A stretch of DNA of 64,000 bases from Streptomyces wuyuanensis (GCF_900103455.1 NZ_FNHI01000024.1:62001-126000), one strand, 5' to 3'. Shown: positions 34,358-43,808, numbered from the stretch's first letter. Made by a program: numbers and translations. The notes: generated from the sequence alone by a model not told the origin.

Positions 34358-35221
34358 ATGGGTGAAGCGACCGTGAAGACTTTGGAAGGCCGGACCGCGT
34401 CCCCGTCACCCATGGTGACCGAGGACGGCCCGGCCCCGGAGCGGACCAGACTGGGGAAGCTGCGGTCGGTCCGGCGGCCGCGCATCTGGTTCGAGATCCT
34501 GCTCATCGCGGTCAGTTACTGGACGTACTCCCTGATCCGGAACGCCGTTCCCGAGCAGAAGGCCCAGGCCCTGCGGAACGCCGACTGGATCTGGGAGGCC
34601 GAGAAGGCCCTCGGCATCGCCGTCGAGCAGACGGTCAACCACGCCGCCAACTCGGTGACATGGCTGATCGTGACGATGAACTACTACTACGCCACCCTGC
34701 ACTTCGTCGTGACCATCGGCGTCCTGGTGTGGCTCTACCGCCGGCACCCCGGCCGCTACGCCCCCACCCGGCTCGTCCTCTTCGCCACCACCGGTGTCGC
34801 GCTCGTCGGCTACTACCTCTATCCGCTGGCACCGCCGCGGCTGATGAACGGCCAGAACTTCATCGACACGGTGCTGGTGCACCACACCTGGGGCTCCATG
34901 GCCTCGGGCAACCTGAAGAACATGTCCAACCAGTACGCGGCCATGCCGTCGATGCACATCGGCTGGTCGCTGTGGTGCGGGCTGACGATCTTCGCGCTCG
35001 CTACGGCGCCCTGGGCGAAGATCCTCGGCCTGCTGTACCCGACGCTCACCCTCGTGGTGATCGTGGCAACCGCCAACCACTTCTGGCTGGACGCCGTCGG
35101 CGGACTGCTCTGCCTCGGTTTCGGCTACGGCCTGTCCTACGTCTGGTACGGGTCCCTGCCGCACCGGCTGCCGCGCCAGGTGCCGGACCGGGTGCGCGGC
35201 GGCACCGTCCTCACGGCGTAG
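34358..35221 (+). CDS. PAP2-superfamily membrane phosphatase/transferase
   Basis: This 287-residue integral membrane protein has about six helices and resembles the actinobacterial PAP2 branch related to inositolphosphotransferases. The signature runs YLYPLAPPRLM, then AAMPSMHIGWSLWCG (catalytic His in SMHIGW) and a later NHFWLDAVGG (second His). The N-terminal ~45 residues are cytoplasmic and charged. Probable substrates are lipid phosphates, prenyl pyrophosphates or phosphoinositides; which one is unknown. CAGACT lies 8 nt before the ATG, a possible leaderless start. The gene is convergent with glnE. Confidence 0.87.
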   Translation: MGEATVKTLEGRTASPSPMVTEDGPAPERTRLGKLRSVRRPRIWFEILLIAVSYWTYSLIRNAVPEQKAQALRNADWIWEAEKALGIAVEQTVNHAANSVTWLIVTMNYYYATLHFVVTIGVLVWLYRRHPGRYAPTRLVLFATTGVALVGYYLYPLAPPRLMNGQNFIDTVLVHHTWGSMASGNLKNMSNQYAAMPSMHIGWSLWCGLTIFALATAPWAKILGLLYPTLTLVVIVATANHFWLDAVGGLLCLGFGYGLSYVWYGSLPHRLPRQVPDRVRGGTVLTA

Positions 35222-35229
35222 CCGGACGC

Positions 35230-35251
35230 GCGGCGCGGGCGAACGCGCCGC
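35230..35251. terminator. Hairpin between convergent PAP2 and glnE genes
   Basis: GCGGCGCG (35230-35237) pairs with CGCGCCGC (35244-35251) around GGCGAA, 8 bp after the PAP2 stop. The remaining ~200 bp up to glnE holds nothing recognisable. Confidence 0.6.
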
Positions 35252-35454
35252 ACGGCCGAGCCCGGGCCGAGTGAACGCGCCGCGTCGCCCGGCCGAAGCC
35301 AAGGCCGCGGGCGGGCGCCCGTCCTCACGGTCCGTGAGGACGTCGGTCCTGCCCACCCGGTCCCGGCGGCACGGCCGGACGCGGCTCGTGCACGGCCCGC
35401 ACCGGGCAGCGCCTCCCGGGCCGAGCGGCTTCGACCGTTCCCGCGCCCCGTCCG

Positions 35455-38448
35455 CTACGACCCGTAGAACAGCCGCTCCACCACCGCCCGCGCCCGCCGG
35501 GTCGCACGCCGGTACTCGTCGACCATCTCGCCCACGTGCCCCTGCCCGTACCCCAGGTAGCGGCCCACCGCGGCCAGCTCCTTCGCCTCGGAGGGGAAGG
35601 TGTCGCCCGCCCGGCCCCTGACCAGCATGACGCCGTTGCGGACCCGCGTCGCCAGCACCCAGGCGTCGTCGAGGATCTCCGCGTCCTCCGGGGACAGGAG
35701 CCCCGCGTCCCGGGCGGCGGCGAGGGCCGTACGAGTACGCGTCGTGCGCAGGCCCGGCTCGGACCAGCCGTGGCGCATCTGCAGCAGCTGGACCGTCCAC
35801 TCCACGTCGCTCAGACCGCCGCGCCCCAGCTTGGTGTGGAGGGTCGGGTCGGCACCGCGCGGCAGCCGCTCCGTCTCCATCCGGGCCTTGAGCCGGCGGA
35901 TCTCCCGGACCTCCTCCTCGCCCAGGCCGTCCTCCGGGTACCGCAGCGGGTCGGCCAGTTCGATGAAGCGGGCCGCCAGTTCCTCGTCCCCCGCCATCGG
36001 CTCGGCGCGCAGCAGCGCCTGGCTCTCCCAGACCAGGGACCAGCGGCGGTAGTAGGCCGCGTAGGAGGCGAGCGTGCGCACCAGCGGGCCGTTGCGCCCC
36101 TCGGGCCGCAGATCGGCGTCGATCAGCAGCGGCGGGTCGGAACTCGGCAGTTGGAGCAGCCGCCGCATCTCCGCAACGACCGTCGCGGCGGCCTGCGCGG
36201 CCCCCTGCTCGTCGCCGCCCTCGCGCGGCTCGTGGACGAACAGCACGTCGGCGTCGGAACCGTACGACAGCTCGTGTCCGCCGAAGCGGCCCATGCCGAT
36301 GACCGCGAACCGGGTGGGGAGCTCGTCCCCCCACCGCTCGCGCACCACGGCACGCAGCGCGCCGGCGATCGTCGCCGCGTTGAGGTCGGTGACGGCGTTG
36401 CCCACCCGGTCGACGAGCGTGCCCGGGTCGTGCCCGGCCGGGTTCTCCTCGGTGCCGTACGAGCCGATCAGGTCCGCCGCCGCGGTACGGAACAGCTCCC
36501 GCCGGCGCACCGCGCGGGCCGAGGCGACCGCCGCCTCCGCGTCGTCCGCGCGCCCGACCGCCGCCAGGACCTCCTGCTCCAGATGGTCACGGCTCCGCGG
36601 CCTCAGCCCCTCCGGGTCGCCGAGCAGCGCCACGGCCTCCGGGGCGCGCAGCAGCAGATCGGGGGCGAGCCGGCCCGCGGAGAGCACCCGCGCGAGGTTC
36701 TCGGCGGCCGCGCCCTCGTCCCGCAGCAGGCGCAGGTACCAGGGCGTCTTGCCCAGCGCGTCCGACACCTGACGGAAGCCCAGCAGTCCCGCGTCCGGGT
36801 CGGCGGAGTCCGCGAACCAGCCGAGCAGCACGGGCAGCAGCGTCCGCTGGATCGCCGCCTTGCGCGAGACTCCCGACGACAGGGCCTCCAGGTGCCGCAG
36901 GGCCGCGGCCGGATCGGCGTAGCCGAGTGCCTCCAGCCGCTGCCGCGCGGCCTGGGTGCTGAGCCGGGTCTCACCCGGCGCGAGCTGGGCGACCGCGTCC
37001 AGCAGGGGACGGTAGAAGAGCTTCTCGTGCAGTCTGCGCACGACGGAGCCGTGCCGCCGCCACTCCTTGTCGAGCTCGGCCACCGGGTCGGCGCGCAGCC
37101 CCAGGGACCGTCCGAGGCGCCGCAGGTCCTCCTCGCCCTCCGGGACGAGGTGCGTGCGGCGCAGCCGGTACAGCTGGATCCGGTGCTCCATGGAGCGCAG
37201 GAAGCGATAGGCCACGTCGAGTTGCGCCGCGTCCGCCCGGCCCACGTACCCGCCGGCCGCGAGCGCCCTCAGCGCCTCCAGGGTGGAACCGCTGCGCAGT
37301 GCGGGGTCGGTCCTGCCGTGCACCAACTGCAGCAGCTGGACGGCGAATTCGACGTCCCGCAGCCCGCCCGGACCCAGCTTCAGCTCGCGGTCTATGTGCG
37401 CGGCGGGGATGTTGTCGACGACGCGGCGGCGCATCTTCTGCACGTCGGGCACGAAGTTCTCGCGCTCCGCGGCCTGCCAGACCAGCGGCGAGACGGCGTC
37501 GACGTACTCGGCGCCGAGTTCCGGGTCCCCGGCCACCGGCCGCGCCTTGAGCAGCGCCTGGAACTCCCACGTCTTCGCCCAGCGCTGGTAGTAGGCGAGA
37601 TGGCTGGAGAGGGTGCGCACCAGCGGGCCGTTGCGGCCCTCCGGCCGCAGATTGGCGTCCACGGGCCAGATGGCGCCTTCGACCGTGGTCTCCGAGCAGA
37701 TCCGCATGAGGTGCGAGGCGAGGCGGGTCGCGGCCTTGACCGCCGCGGCCTCCTCCACCGACTCGGAGGCCGGCTCCCCGACGAAGATCACGTCGACGTC
37801 GGAGACGTAGTTGAGTTCATGGCCCCCGCACTTGCCCATGGCGATCACCGCGAGCCGGCAGGCGGCCGCGTCCTCGGGGGCGTCGGTACGGGCGATGGCG
37901 AGGGCAGCGCGCAGCGTCGCCGTCGCGAGGTCGGCGAGCTCGGCGGCGGTCTGCGCCACGTCGGTGGTGCCGCACACGTCGCGGGCGGCGATCGACAGCA
38001 GACAGCGGCGGTAGGCGACGCGCAGCGACACAGGGTCGGTCGCCTCGGCGAGTCCCCGCTCGAAGTCCTCGACCCCGGGGTGCAGATCGGCCGATTCGTA
38101 CATCACCAGCGCCTGCCAGTCGTGCGGGTGCCGGGCCAGATGGTCGCCGAGCGCCTCGGACGCGCCGAGCACCCCGAGCAGCCGGTCGCGCAGCGGCTTC
38201 GCGGAGATCAGCGTGTCGAGCAGCACCTGCCGCTCGTCCGGCTGCTGCGCCTCGACGAGGCGCACCAGCCCGCGCAGGGCCAGGTCGGGGTCGGCGGCGG
38301 CGCCGAGGGCGTCGAGGAGGACGGAGTCGGCACGGACGGGCGCCATCTCGGGCAGGTCCAGGAGCCGCTCGGCCGCGGCGGGGTGGGTGAAGCCGTGCCG
38401 CAGCAGACGGGTGAAGGTACTGCTCCTGCGCCCCGGCACCGATGTCAT
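35455..38448 (-). CDS. glnE: Bifunctional glutamine synthetase adenylyltransferase/adenylyl-removing enzyme
   Basis: GlnE attaches AMP to, and removes it from, a tyrosine of glutamine synthetase I in response to nitrogen status. The 997-residue protein has the full duplicated nucleotidyltransferase layout. The N-terminal adenylyl-removing half has CGGHELNYVSDVDVIFVG (metal Asps near residues 213-217). The C-terminal adenylyltransferase half has FGGHELSYGSDADVLFVHE (near 722-730). Helical domains follow each half, including GPGGLRDVEFAVQLLQL and GRGGLSDVEWTVQLLQM. The ATG at 38448 has GGAGG at good spacing; longer readings enter the repeat-rich upstream DNA. It is monocistronic. GlnII, 31 kb away in this window, is not a GlnE target. 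Confidence 0.96.
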   Translation of the reverse strand: MTSVPGRRSSTFTRLLRHGFTHPAAAERLLDLPEMAPVRADSVLLDALGAAADPDLALRGLVRLVEAQQPDERQVLLDTLISAKPLRDRLLGVLGASEALGDHLARHPHDWQALVMYESADLHPGVEDFERGLAEATDPVSLRVAYRRCLLSIAARDVCGTTDVAQTAAELADLATATLRAALAIARTDAPEDAAACRLAVIAMGKCGGHELNYVSDVDVIFVGEPASESVEEAAAVKAATRLASHLMRICSETTVEGAIWPVDANLRPEGRNGPLVRTLSSHLAYYQRWAKTWEFQALLKARPVAGDPELGAEYVDAVSPLVWQAAERENFVPDVQKMRRRVVDNIPAAHIDRELKLGPGGLRDVEFAVQLLQLVHGRTDPALRSGSTLEALRALAAGGYVGRADAAQLDVAYRFLRSMEHRIQLYRLRRTHLVPEGEEDLRRLGRSLGLRADPVAELDKEWRRHGSVVRRLHEKLFYRPLLDAVAQLAPGETRLSTQAARQRLEALGYADPAAALRHLEALSSGVSRKAAIQRTLLPVLLGWFADSADPDAGLLGFRQVSDALGKTPWYLRLLRDEGAAAENLARVLSAGRLAPDLLLRAPEAVALLGDPEGLRPRSRDHLEQEVLAAVGRADDAEAAVASARAVRRRELFRTAAADLIGSYGTEENPAGHDPGTLVDRVGNAVTDLNAATIAGALRAVVRERWGDELPTRFAVIGMGRFGGHELSYGSDADVLFVHEPREGGDEQGAAQAAATVVAEMRRLLQLPSSDPPLLIDADLRPEGRNGPLVRTLASYAAYYRRWSLVWESQALLRAEPMAGDEELAARFIELADPLRYPEDGLGEEEVREIRRLKARMETERLPRGADPTLHTKLGRGGLSDVEWTVQLLQMRHGWSEPGLRTTRTRTALAAARDAGLLSPEDAEILDDAWVLATRVRNGVMLVRGRAGDTFPSEAKELAAVGRYLGYGQGHVGEMVDEYRRATRRARAVVERLFYGS

Positions 38449-38824
38449 CCCGCCGCCTCCGATCAAGGTCCGGATCCGGCTCCGAGCGTAGTCGCAGGGA
38501 TACGGGGGCCGCCCCCCGGAGGGCGGCGCGGGCGCTGCGGTGCCGTGATGTTCGCCATGTTCTTCGTGGTTCGGGCGGGACAACCCGTATTCCTGGAATC
38601 TCCGTCTTCCGTGGTGTCCGGGTACCGCGCGTGCCCGGGCGGCACGGACACGTCCGCCGAGGACTGCTCGCGCCCGCCGGTTGCCGGTGCGCCGTCGGGT
38701 CCTGTCGCGCCCGCCGGCCACGGTGACCGGCGGGCGCGCGTACGCCCGCCGGTTGCCGGTGCCCAGCGGGCGCGTGCACCCGGGCGTCGCCGGCCCCGAC
38801 CGATCACGAAAGCACCCGACCGCC
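38449..38824. other. Divergent intergenic region with 20-bp direct repeat and hairpin
   Basis: This 376-bp gap between glnE and the PIG-L gene holds no gene. CGCCCGCCGG-TTGCCGGTGC occurs twice (38671-38690 and 38743-38762). Between the copies, 38707-38717 pairs with 38727-38737 as an 11-bp hairpin. Both promoters must lie here. Confidence 0.75.
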
Positions 38825-41266
38825 ATGCCCAGCCGGCCCCGCCGCAGCCGCCGTTCGGCGGCCCCCCGCGCTCACGCGCCCCGTCGCGTCCCCGCGCCCC
38901 TTCGCGCCGTCGCGGCCCGCCTGGGCTTCCCGGCCGGCCCCGGTCCCGCCCTCGGCTCCCACGCGGCGGACGCTCCCGGATCCCCTGAGGGTCCCGGCCC
39001 GGTGGCGCACCGCGGCCGGCGGGGCCTGGCCGCCGGGCTGGCCGCCGCGGTGCTGCTGGGTGTCGCGGGCACCCTGGCGGCCGTGCCCGGCACCTCGGCG
39101 GACACCCGGACGAGGACGTTTCCCCCGGCCGGGCCGGCCGTCCAGCCGGTCCGCACGACCGCGGGCGAGCGGGTGGTCCAGATCGTCGCCCACCCCGACG
39201 ACGACCTGTTCTTCATGAACCCGGACACCGCCCAGTCCCTGGCCACGGGCCGCAGTCTGACGTCGGTGTACCTGACGGCCGGCGAATCCGACGGCGTCAA
39301 CGCCCGGCGGGACGACCCGGATCCCCCGGCCGCCGACAAGGCCGCGTACGCCGAGGCCCGCCAGAACGGCATACGGGCCGCCTACGCCGAGATGGCCACC
39401 GGCGACCGGAGCAGCCCCTGGTCGCGTACGGCCGTGCCCACCGCCGGCGGCGGCACGGCCGAGCTGGACACCCTCCGTGCCAAGCCCTGGATCAGCCTGG
39501 TCTGGGTCCAGCTCCACGAGGCGGGCAGCATCAACGGCGACCGGCCGCACAGCCTCCACGGCCTGTGGGACGGCCGGGTGGACGCGCTCTCGTCCCAACT
39601 GTCCTCCGGGACGCCCGTACGCGAGGACTTCGCGTACACGAAGCGGCAGGTCGTCGAGACCGTCGCCGGTCTCCTCCGGCGTTTCCGGCCGACGTTCGTC
39701 CGCATCCAGGACCCCACGCCGGGACGCACCCCGAAGGGCACGTACACCGACCACCAGGACCACATGTACGGCGCACGGTTCGCGCAGGCGGCGCTCGCCC
39801 GTTACGCGGCCGTGCCCGGCCACCCCGCCTTCGGAGTCCAGACCTATCTGGGCTACTCCACCGGGGCGCTGCCGCGCACCCTGACCCCGGCGGACGCCGA
39901 GGCGAAACTGCGCACCCTGAAGACGTACGCGTGGACGGACGGCACCGACCACTGCGGCGCACCGGCCGGCTGCGGCGACCGCAAGGTGGCGGCACGGCCC
40001 GCCGGCCACGGCTGGGCGCAGACGGTCCGCCACACCCGCGGCGAGTCCACGACCTGGGCGCAGCCCGGGCCGGGCGGCAGCGCGTGGGCGTTCTCCGTGC
40101 TCGACCAGCGGCTCGCCGTCTGGCACCGCGCGGGGGCCACGGCGGGATGGAGCGGGCCCCGGCTGCTGGACGGGGGCGGCATCGACGGCGGGGTGACCTC
40201 GGTACGCCTGCCCGACGGCCGGACAGCCGTGCTCGGCACCCGTACGACGCTCGGCGGACGCGCCGCCGACTACCGCCGCGACGTGGTGCTCCGTGTGCAG
40301 CGCGCCAGCGGGGACTTCGGCCCGTGGGCCTCGCTGGGCACTCCCGAACGCGACGACGCAAGCGGTACGTCGGCCATCAGCGCGCCGGCAGCGGTCGTGG
40401 ACCCGTCGGGCCGGCTCACGGTGTTCGTCCGGGACTCCGCCCACCGGCTGACCGGCCGGACCGGGCTTCCGGGCGGCGGCTGGGGGCCCTGGACACCGCT
40501 GGGCGGTTCGGGTCTGCGGGGCGATCCGGTGGCGGCGACGGACGCCTCCGGCCGGCACACCGTGCTCGTCCCCACCCCGTCGTCGGTGCTCGCCTGGACC
40601 CAGGGCGAGCCCGGTGGCCCGCTGTCCGGCCCGCTGCGGACCGGCCTCCCGGCGACGACGCTTGCGCTGAACGCGACCGCCGACGCCCGGGGCGACGGCA
40701 TCCGCCTGTGGTACCGGACGCCGGTCACGGGCGAGGTGCGCGGTGCCCACTTCCGCGGCGCGGGCGCAGGCGCAGGCGTGCCGGGCACGGGCGACCGCGG
40801 CAACGCGGGCGGCACGTCGGCCGGCTCCCGGCAGGCCGGCACCGCGGGTGCGGGCGCGGGCATGGGTACGGGTATGGGCAAGCGGGTGGGCACCGGCGCC
40901 GTCCCGACCACGGTTCCTGCCAAGGCGGCGATGTTCGTCCCCGTCACCTCGTTCGTGCCCTCGACCGGAGTGGCGGGCTTCGGCCCCGTCGGCCGGAGCG
41001 GCGATCTGCTGGCCGTCCGGTCCCGTGCCGGCGTGCTGGCGACGACGCGGACGGAGGCGCGGCCCCGCCCGGTGCCGGGGACCGACCCCGCGGCCAGGTC
41101 CGGCTGGACCGAGGGCGGCTTCCTCCTCGCCGGCGCGCCCGCCGGCCTCCCCGGCGGCATCGCCGCGATCGGCCTGGACGGCACGCTGCACTGGACGCCG
41201 TCGGACCGCACGGGGACGGCCGCGCTTCAGCCGCCACCGGAGGGGCGGGAAGCCCTCCGGCGATGA
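38825..41266 (+). CDS. Secreted PIG-L (LmbE)-family deacetylase with beta-rich C-terminus
   Basis: This 813-residue protein has a long, Arg-rich N-terminus, a hydrophobic export segment (~residues 60-85, GLAAGLAAAVLLGVAG) and a PIG-L N-deacetylase domain at ~115-390. The metal motif reads AHPDDDLFF, where most members have AHPDDE. A later YTDHQDHMYGA matches the conserved HxDH segment. The last ~420 residues are repeats rich in Gly, Trp and Ser (GPWASLGTPE, GPWTPLGGSG), which suggest a beta-propeller or lectin-like fold, broken by a Gly/Ala/Met low-complexity stretch (~645-695). It probably removes N-acetyl groups from cell-wall or extracellular glycans. The start at 38825 lacks a clear Shine-Dalgarno; earlier codons on this frame are repeat DNA. 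Confidence 0.8.
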   Translation: MPSRPRRSRRSAAPRAHAPRRVPAPLRAVAARLGFPAGPGPALGSHAADAPGSPEGPGPVAHRGRRGLAAGLAAAVLLGVAGTLAAVPGTSADTRTRTFPPAGPAVQPVRTTAGERVVQIVAHPDDDLFFMNPDTAQSLATGRSLTSVYLTAGESDGVNARRDDPDPPAADKAAYAEARQNGIRAAYAEMATGDRSSPWSRTAVPTAGGGTAELDTLRAKPWISLVWVQLHEAGSINGDRPHSLHGLWDGRVDALSSQLSSGTPVREDFAYTKRQVVETVAGLLRRFRPTFVRIQDPTPGRTPKGTYTDHQDHMYGARFAQAALARYAAVPGHPAFGVQTYLGYSTGALPRTLTPADAEAKLRTLKTYAWTDGTDHCGAPAGCGDRKVAARPAGHGWAQTVRHTRGESTTWAQPGPGGSAWAFSVLDQRLAVWHRAGATAGWSGPRLLDGGGIDGGVTSVRLPDGRTAVLGTRTTLGGRAADYRRDVVLRVQRASGDFGPWASLGTPERDDASGTSAISAPAAVVDPSGRLTVFVRDSAHRLTGRTGLPGGGWGPWTPLGGSGLRGDPVAATDASGRHTVLVPTPSSVLAWTQGEPGGPLSGPLRTGLPATTLALNATADARGDGIRLWYRTPVTGEVRGAHFRGAGAGAGVPGTGDRGNAGGTSAGSRQAGTAGAGAGMGTGMGKRVGTGAVPTTVPAKAAMFVPVTSFVPSTGVAGFGPVGRSGDLLAVRSRAGVLATTRTEARPRPVPGTDPAARSGWTEGGFLLAGAPAGLPGGIAAIGLDGTLHWTPSDRTGTAALQPPPEGREALRR

Positions 41267-41379
41267 GTTCCGCCGGCGCGCGGGGTCGACACCTCGAAGG
41301 GACGCCGTCCGCGGACCGGCGACCGGGACCGGAAGACGGGACCGGCGCCTGGGACCGGAAGACCGAAGGGACACGCACC

Positions 41380-41934
41380 ATGCCGGCAGAAGGAACGGGG
41401 CAGACGCTCCGGGAAGCACCCCCGGAACCGCGGACCGATCTGGACCCGCGCTACAGCTCACCGGGCGCCACCCCGACGCCCTGGCCGGAGGCGGTGGCCC
41501 AGCTGACGGAGTCCGAGATCTTCTGGCTGTCGACCGTGCGCCCCGAGGGCCGGCCGCACGTCACGCCGCTGCTCGCCGTCTGGCTGGACGGCTCGCTGCA
41601 CTTCGCCACGGGCGGCGAGGAGCGCAAGGCACGCAATCTGGCAGCCAATCCGCAGGTCGTTCTCACCACGGGCGTCAACCGCGACGAGAAGGGACGCGAC
41701 CTGGTCGTCGAAGGTGCGGCCGTCCAGGTGGTGGACGAGGACCGGCTCGCCCGGCTGGCCCGGGCATGGCGGGAGAAGTACGGTCCGGAGTGGCACTTCG
41801 AGGTCCGGAACGAGGCCTTCTGGCACGAGGGCGGGGGTCGCGCCCTGGTCTTCGAGGTGGCGCCGGTCACGGCCTTCGGCTTCGGCCGGGGTCCCGAGTC
41901 GTACAGCCAGACCCGGTGGCGCTTCACCCGCTGA
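41380..41934 (+). CDS. Pyridoxamine 5'-phosphate oxidase-like flavin/F420 protein
   Basis: This 184-residue protein has the split-barrel fold of the PPOX family: LTESEIFWLSTVRPEGRPHVTPL, a VWLDGSLHFATGGEERKARNL strand-helix and PQVVLTTG. Such actinobacterial members bind FMN or the deazaflavin F420 and reduce diverse small molecules or serve in stress response. The ATG at 41380 is preceded by GAAGGGA. It precedes three glyoxalase-like genes on the same strand but is separated from them by 180 bp, so co-transcription is uncertain. Confidence 0.85.
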   Translation: MPAEGTGQTLREAPPEPRTDLDPRYSSPGATPTPWPEAVAQLTESEIFWLSTVRPEGRPHVTPLLAVWLDGSLHFATGGEERKARNLAANPQVVLTTGVNRDEKGRDLVVEGAAVQVVDEDRLARLARAWREKYGPEWHFEVRNEAFWHEGGGRALVFEVAPVTAFGFGRGPESYSQTRWRFTR

Positions 41935-42114
41935 GACGCCGGGCCCGGCCCTCGGACGGACGCCGGACGGACGGGGTGGCCGGACACCGGGCCGGCGGAC
42001 GGAACACCGGACGGGCCGGACGGAACACGGCCGAACCGTCGCGGACGAACGACCCGTGGATGAGTCCCCTCATCACGGCTGACCGACCCATCTCGGACGA
42101 GGAGAGACCACACC

Positions 42115-42549
42115 ATGGAATGGACCCTCGAAGTGGTCGCGATCCCGGTCACCGATGTCGACCGGGCCAAGAACTTCTACGTGGACCGGTGCGGGTTCAC
42201 CGCCGATCTCGACATGTCGCCTTTCGAGGGCGCCCGCCTCGTCCAGATCACCCCGCCCGGCTCCCGCTGCTCGATCGTCCTGGAGTCCGGGATGCCGGAA
42301 TCCCCGGGGCAGCCCCGGATGACGCCGGGCTCGCTGCAGGGCCTGCAGATCTGCGTCACCGACATCGAGGCCGCCCGCAAGGAGCTCGTGGACCGCGGTG
42401 TGGTGGTCGGTCCGGTGCGGCACGTCGGGCCGTCGGGCTGGGCGGACGGCAAGGGCGCCGAGCCCTGGAACTCCTTCGCGTTCTTCCAGGACCCGGACGG
42501 CAACGGCTGGATCGTCCAGGAGGCCCCGGCCCCACTGGCGGACCGCTGA
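42115..42549 (+). CDS. VOC/glyoxalase-superfamily protein, tandem copy 1
   Basis: This 144-residue protein is a vicinal-oxygen-chelate fold made of two beta-alpha-beta-beta-beta modules. It starts MEWTLEVVAIPVTDVDRAKN and carries a C-terminal FQDPDGNGWIVQE, in which the last Glu is the usual metal ligand. The N-terminal module has no metal-binding His at the first strand (EVVAIPVTD), so activity may differ from glyoxalase I. Substrate unknown. GAGGAGAG precedes the ATG. It is the first of three paralogues on one strand. Confidence 0.9.
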   Translation: MEWTLEVVAIPVTDVDRAKNFYVDRCGFTADLDMSPFEGARLVQITPPGSRCSIVLESGMPESPGQPRMTPGSLQGLQICVTDIEAARKELVDRGVVVGPVRHVGPSGWADGKGAEPWNSFAFFQDPDGNGWIVQEAPAPLADR

Positions 42550-42738
42550 CCGGAAACCGTGCCGCCCCAGGCCCACCCGTACCGCGCCGGCCAGTCCCGT
42601 GCCGCGGCCGGCCGTACCGACGACCACCGCCCGTACCGTGACCACCGCCCTGCCCATGACCGCCGCCCGCATCGCCGGCCACGGCCCGCTGCCGCCGGCC
42701 CCGTTCCGTGCCGGTGAACACTCTCCAGGAGGTTGCCC

Positions 42739-43203
42739 GTGGAGTTCACGCTGGAAGTCGTCCTCGTACCGGTCACCGACGTGGACCGGGCCAAGGAGTT
42801 CTACCGCGACAAGGTGGGATTCCGCGTCGACCACGACACCCGCATCGACGAGCGTTTCCGCATCGTCCAGCTGACCCCGCCGGGATCAGGCTGCTCCGTC
42901 GTCATCGGCGAGGGCATCCCGCTCCCCGGCGGCAGGACCCTCGAACCCGGCTCGTACCAGGGGCTCCAGCTGGTCGTCGGTGACATCGAGGCCGCGCACG
43001 CCGAGCTCGTGGCCCGCGGCCTGGACGTCACCGAGCCGGAGCAGGTCGCCCCGGGCGACGGCGGCACGTTCATGTACTTCTCCGACCCCGACGGCAACGG
43101 CTGGGCCGTCCAGGAGTGGACCCGGCGCGCCTCGCAGCCGCTCCACGCGCTCCTGGCGGAACAGGCCCGGGAGCGCGCGGAGCGCGGCGACGGGACGGAT
43201 TAG
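42739..43203 (+). CDS. VOC/glyoxalase-superfamily protein, tandem copy 2
   Basis: This 154-residue paralogue starts MEFTLEVVLVPVTDVDRAKE, with FRIVQLTPPGSGCSVVIGEG and FSDPDGNGWAVQEW. It differs from its neighbours by a shorter middle and a helical, charged tail (residues ~130-154, LLAEQARERAERGDG). AGGAGG precedes the GTG at 42739; a TTG at 42733 is less likely. It may act on a different substrate from copies 1 and 3. Confidence 0.9.
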   Translation: MEFTLEVVLVPVTDVDRAKEFYRDKVGFRVDHDTRIDERFRIVQLTPPGSGCSVVIGEGIPLPGGRTLEPGSYQGLQLVVGDIEAAHAELVARGLDVTEPEQVAPGDGGTFMYFSDPDGNGWAVQEWTRRASQPLHALLAEQARERAERGDGTD

Positions 43204-43332
43204 GGCGCCGGGACGGCCGGTCGGCGTCCCGGCTGCGGCGACGCCGCGTCGCGGGTGCACTCCCCCCGGGCGCACACTGATCTGGGGGAGCCACCCCCAC
43301 GCGGTCCCCACGAGCGACCCGGGGCGGTGCCC

Positions 43333-43773
43333 ATGGAATGGACCCTGGAAGTGATCGTCGTCCCCGTCTCCGACGTGGAGCGGGCGAAGACCTTCTACGC
43401 CGACAAGTGCGGCTTCGCCGTCGACCACGACACCCACATCGCCGACGGCGTCCGCATCCTCCAGCTGACCCCGCCGGGATCCACCTGCTCGATCGTCATC
43501 GGCGAGGGCATGCCCCCGGCACCGGGCCAGACGACGATGACGCCCGGGGTGATCCAGGGCCTCCAACTCTGCGTCCCCGACATCGAGTCGGCCCACGACG
43601 AACTGCTCGCCCGGGGCGTCGAGGTCAGCGCGGTCCAGCACGTCGCCTCCTCGGGCTGGGCCCCGGGCAAGGGCGAACCGTGGAACTCCTTCATGTTCTT
43701 CCGGGACCCCGACGGCAACGGCTGGATCATCCAGGAGGCCCCGGCCCCGCTGTCGAAACGGCACAGCGCCTGA
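43333..43773 (+). CDS. VOC/glyoxalase-superfamily protein, tandem copy 3
   Basis: This 146-residue paralogue starts MEWTLEVIVVPVSDVERAKT and has the HVASSGWAPGKGEPWNSFMF and DPDGNGWIIQE segments. It is closer to copy 1 than to copy 2, sharing MEWTLEV, the PWNSF region and the QEAPAPL tail. The Shine-Dalgarno region is poor (GGGGCGG). An in-frame GTG two codons upstream is possible. It is followed by a hairpin shared with glnA2. Confidence 0.9.
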   Translation: MEWTLEVIVVPVSDVERAKTFYADKCGFAVDHDTHIADGVRILQLTPPGSTCSIVIGEGMPPAPGQTTMTPGVIQGLQLCVPDIESAHDELLARGVEVSAVQHVASSGWAPGKGEPWNSFMFFRDPDGNGWIIQEAPAPLSKRHSA

Positions 43774-43808
43774 CGGACGGACGCAACGCCTGACGGACCG
43801 TCGACAGC

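Noticed and set aside
35536..38988. Long plus-strand open frame (1150 codons) opposite glnE
   Set aside because: It mirrors the glnE codons, has Arg/Gly/Val-rich composition with no domain and no ribosome site, and glnE on the other strand is a full-length match to its family.
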